Positions 45,509-45,991 of a stretch of DNA of 45,991 nucleotides are shown here, one piece after another (positions within the stretch are counted from its first letter, which is position 1; each line of letters opens with the position of its first letter). The DNA comes from Planktomarina sp. (GTDB lineage: Bacteria; Pseudomonadota; Alphaproteobacteria; Rhodobacterales; Rhodobacteraceae). The notes under the pieces were generated by a model. The model was not told the origin of the DNA. It saw only the letters and a list, made by a program, of their open reading frames with translations, and did no database searches. The DNA is taken from assembly GCA_017856985.1 (NCBI GenBank), contig JAFMEA010000015.1, forward strand, positions 1 through 45,991. The letters are read 5' to 3'. The translations under genes were made by a program, and so were the position numbers.

Positions 45509-45991
45509 TTATGCGTCCAGTGCCCGACAATCTGAGGGCAGCCAGCCAATATCAATTTGTGCACCGGGTTCGAGCCGAACTTGGTCAGGTGCGTTTCGAG
45601 TTTTAACAATAAACTCGTCATTCCCAGCAACTCTGAGACGTGTACGAAAGATATCACCCATGTAAATAAACTCAAGTACTTCTGCTTTCAACGTATGAGC
45701 ACCTTTTTGCAGCCGGTCCTTATTAAATTCGACACGCTCTGGTCGAATTGAAACTCGGGTGCGCTCACCAGGTTTTGATACATTGATTGGATTACAGTCT
45801 ATAAGTTTGCCATCATCAAGCTGCACTAAAGCAACGCCGTTTACGATCTCTTTAACGACACCTTCTAAGGTATTATTTTCACCAATAAACTGCGCAACAA
45901 AACTATTTTGAGGTGACTCGTACAGCTCGTCAGGTGGAGCAAGTTGTTGAATTCTACCATCGTCAAACACGGCGACCCTATCCGACATCGT
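45509..45991 (-). CDS. ABC transporter ATP-binding protein, C-terminal part (PotA-like), cut by window edge
   Basis: Only the last 160 or so residues are inside the window; the Walker motifs lie beyond base 45991. The visible part begins TMSDRVAVFDDGRIQQLAPPDELYESPQNSFVAQFIGENN, the H-loop-following segment typical of PotA/MalK-type ATPases. It goes on into a TOBE domain (VSIRPERVEF, AEVLEFIYMGDIFRTRLRVAG, IDIGWLPSDCRAL). The Met of MSDRV is internal to the protein and not a start. It is upstream of, and probably cotranscribed with, the binding protein and two permeases. Confidence 0.92.
   Translation of the reverse strand, partial: TMSDRVAVFDDGRIQQLAPPDELYESPQNSFVAQFIGENNTLEGVVKEIVNGVALVQLDDGKLIDCNPINVSKPGERTRVSIRPERVEFNKDRLQKGAHTLKAEVLEFIYMGDIFRTRLRVAGNDEFIVKTRNAPDQVRLEPGAQIDIGWLPSDCRALDA

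Overview
The window looks like chromosome from a marine alphaproteobacterium. The base composition is AT-leaning (low-to-mid 40s % GC by eye, not computed). Genes are densely packed, with many stop/start overlaps (TAATG, ATGA). The gene content is a heterotetrameric sarcosine oxidase, choline dehydrogenase, a trimethylamine-methyltransferase-like protein, a DMSP-demethylase-like protein, alphaproteobacterial CcmI, RuvX and DUF1289, and a PutA with no obvious N-terminal DNA-binding domain. A SAR116-like or low-GC Rhodobacterales-like bacterium fits, but the sequence alone does not decide. There is no rRNA, tRNA, CRISPR, IS element, prophage or recognisable defence system, and no gene-free stretch longer than about 300 bases.

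Layout. 1-2.5 kb: end of an unknown membrane protein, a LOG-family nucleotide hydrolase, a RarD-type permease and iron superoxide dismutase. 2.5-7.8 kb (minus): soxB-soxD-soxA-soxG, oxidising sarcosine to glycine and methylene-THF. 8-9.9 kb (plus): ccmI-ruvX-DUF1289. 9.9-12.6 kb (minus): dusA, a TauE/SafE permease and an oxygenase-like protein. 12.7-18.2 kb: glycerate 2-kinase, a carboxymuconolactone-decarboxylase-like protein, 2,4-dienoyl-CoA reductase FadH and a ThDP enzyme. 18.4-24.5 kb: choline dehydrogenase with a palindrome upstream, a 19-codon upstream ORF coupled to an MttB-like methyltransferase, a two-subunit CoA-transferase and a DmdA-like demethylase. 24.8-35.8 kb (plus): a nine-gene co-directional run (HyuA, HyuB, FAD amine oxidase, uronate-dehydrogenase-like SDR, old yellow enzyme, formylglycine-generating enzyme, diaminopropionate-ammonia-lyase-like enzyme, M24 hydrolase, Asp/Glu-racemase-like enzyme). 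35.8-41.7 kb: arginase-ornithine cyclodeaminase-PutA (minus) with a divergent Lrp/AsnC regulator. 41.7 kb to the end (minus): a spermidine/putrescine-type ABC transporter whose ATPase runs off the edge.

How it fits together. Most of the window feeds small methylated or nitrogenous osmolytes and amino acids into central metabolism. BetA oxidises choline towards glycine betaine, the MttB-like protein may demethylate a quaternary amine, Sox finishes at glycine, and glycerate kinase could receive serine/glycine-derived carbon. DmdA would demethylate DMSP to THF. Arginase, cyclodeaminase and PutA form a complete arginine-ornithine-proline-glutamate route next to a matching type of transporter. The least explained part is the 24.8-35.8 kb run. 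Its enzymes are individually recognisable, but together they do not match a pathway I can name, and it is the best candidate here for an undescribed catabolic route.
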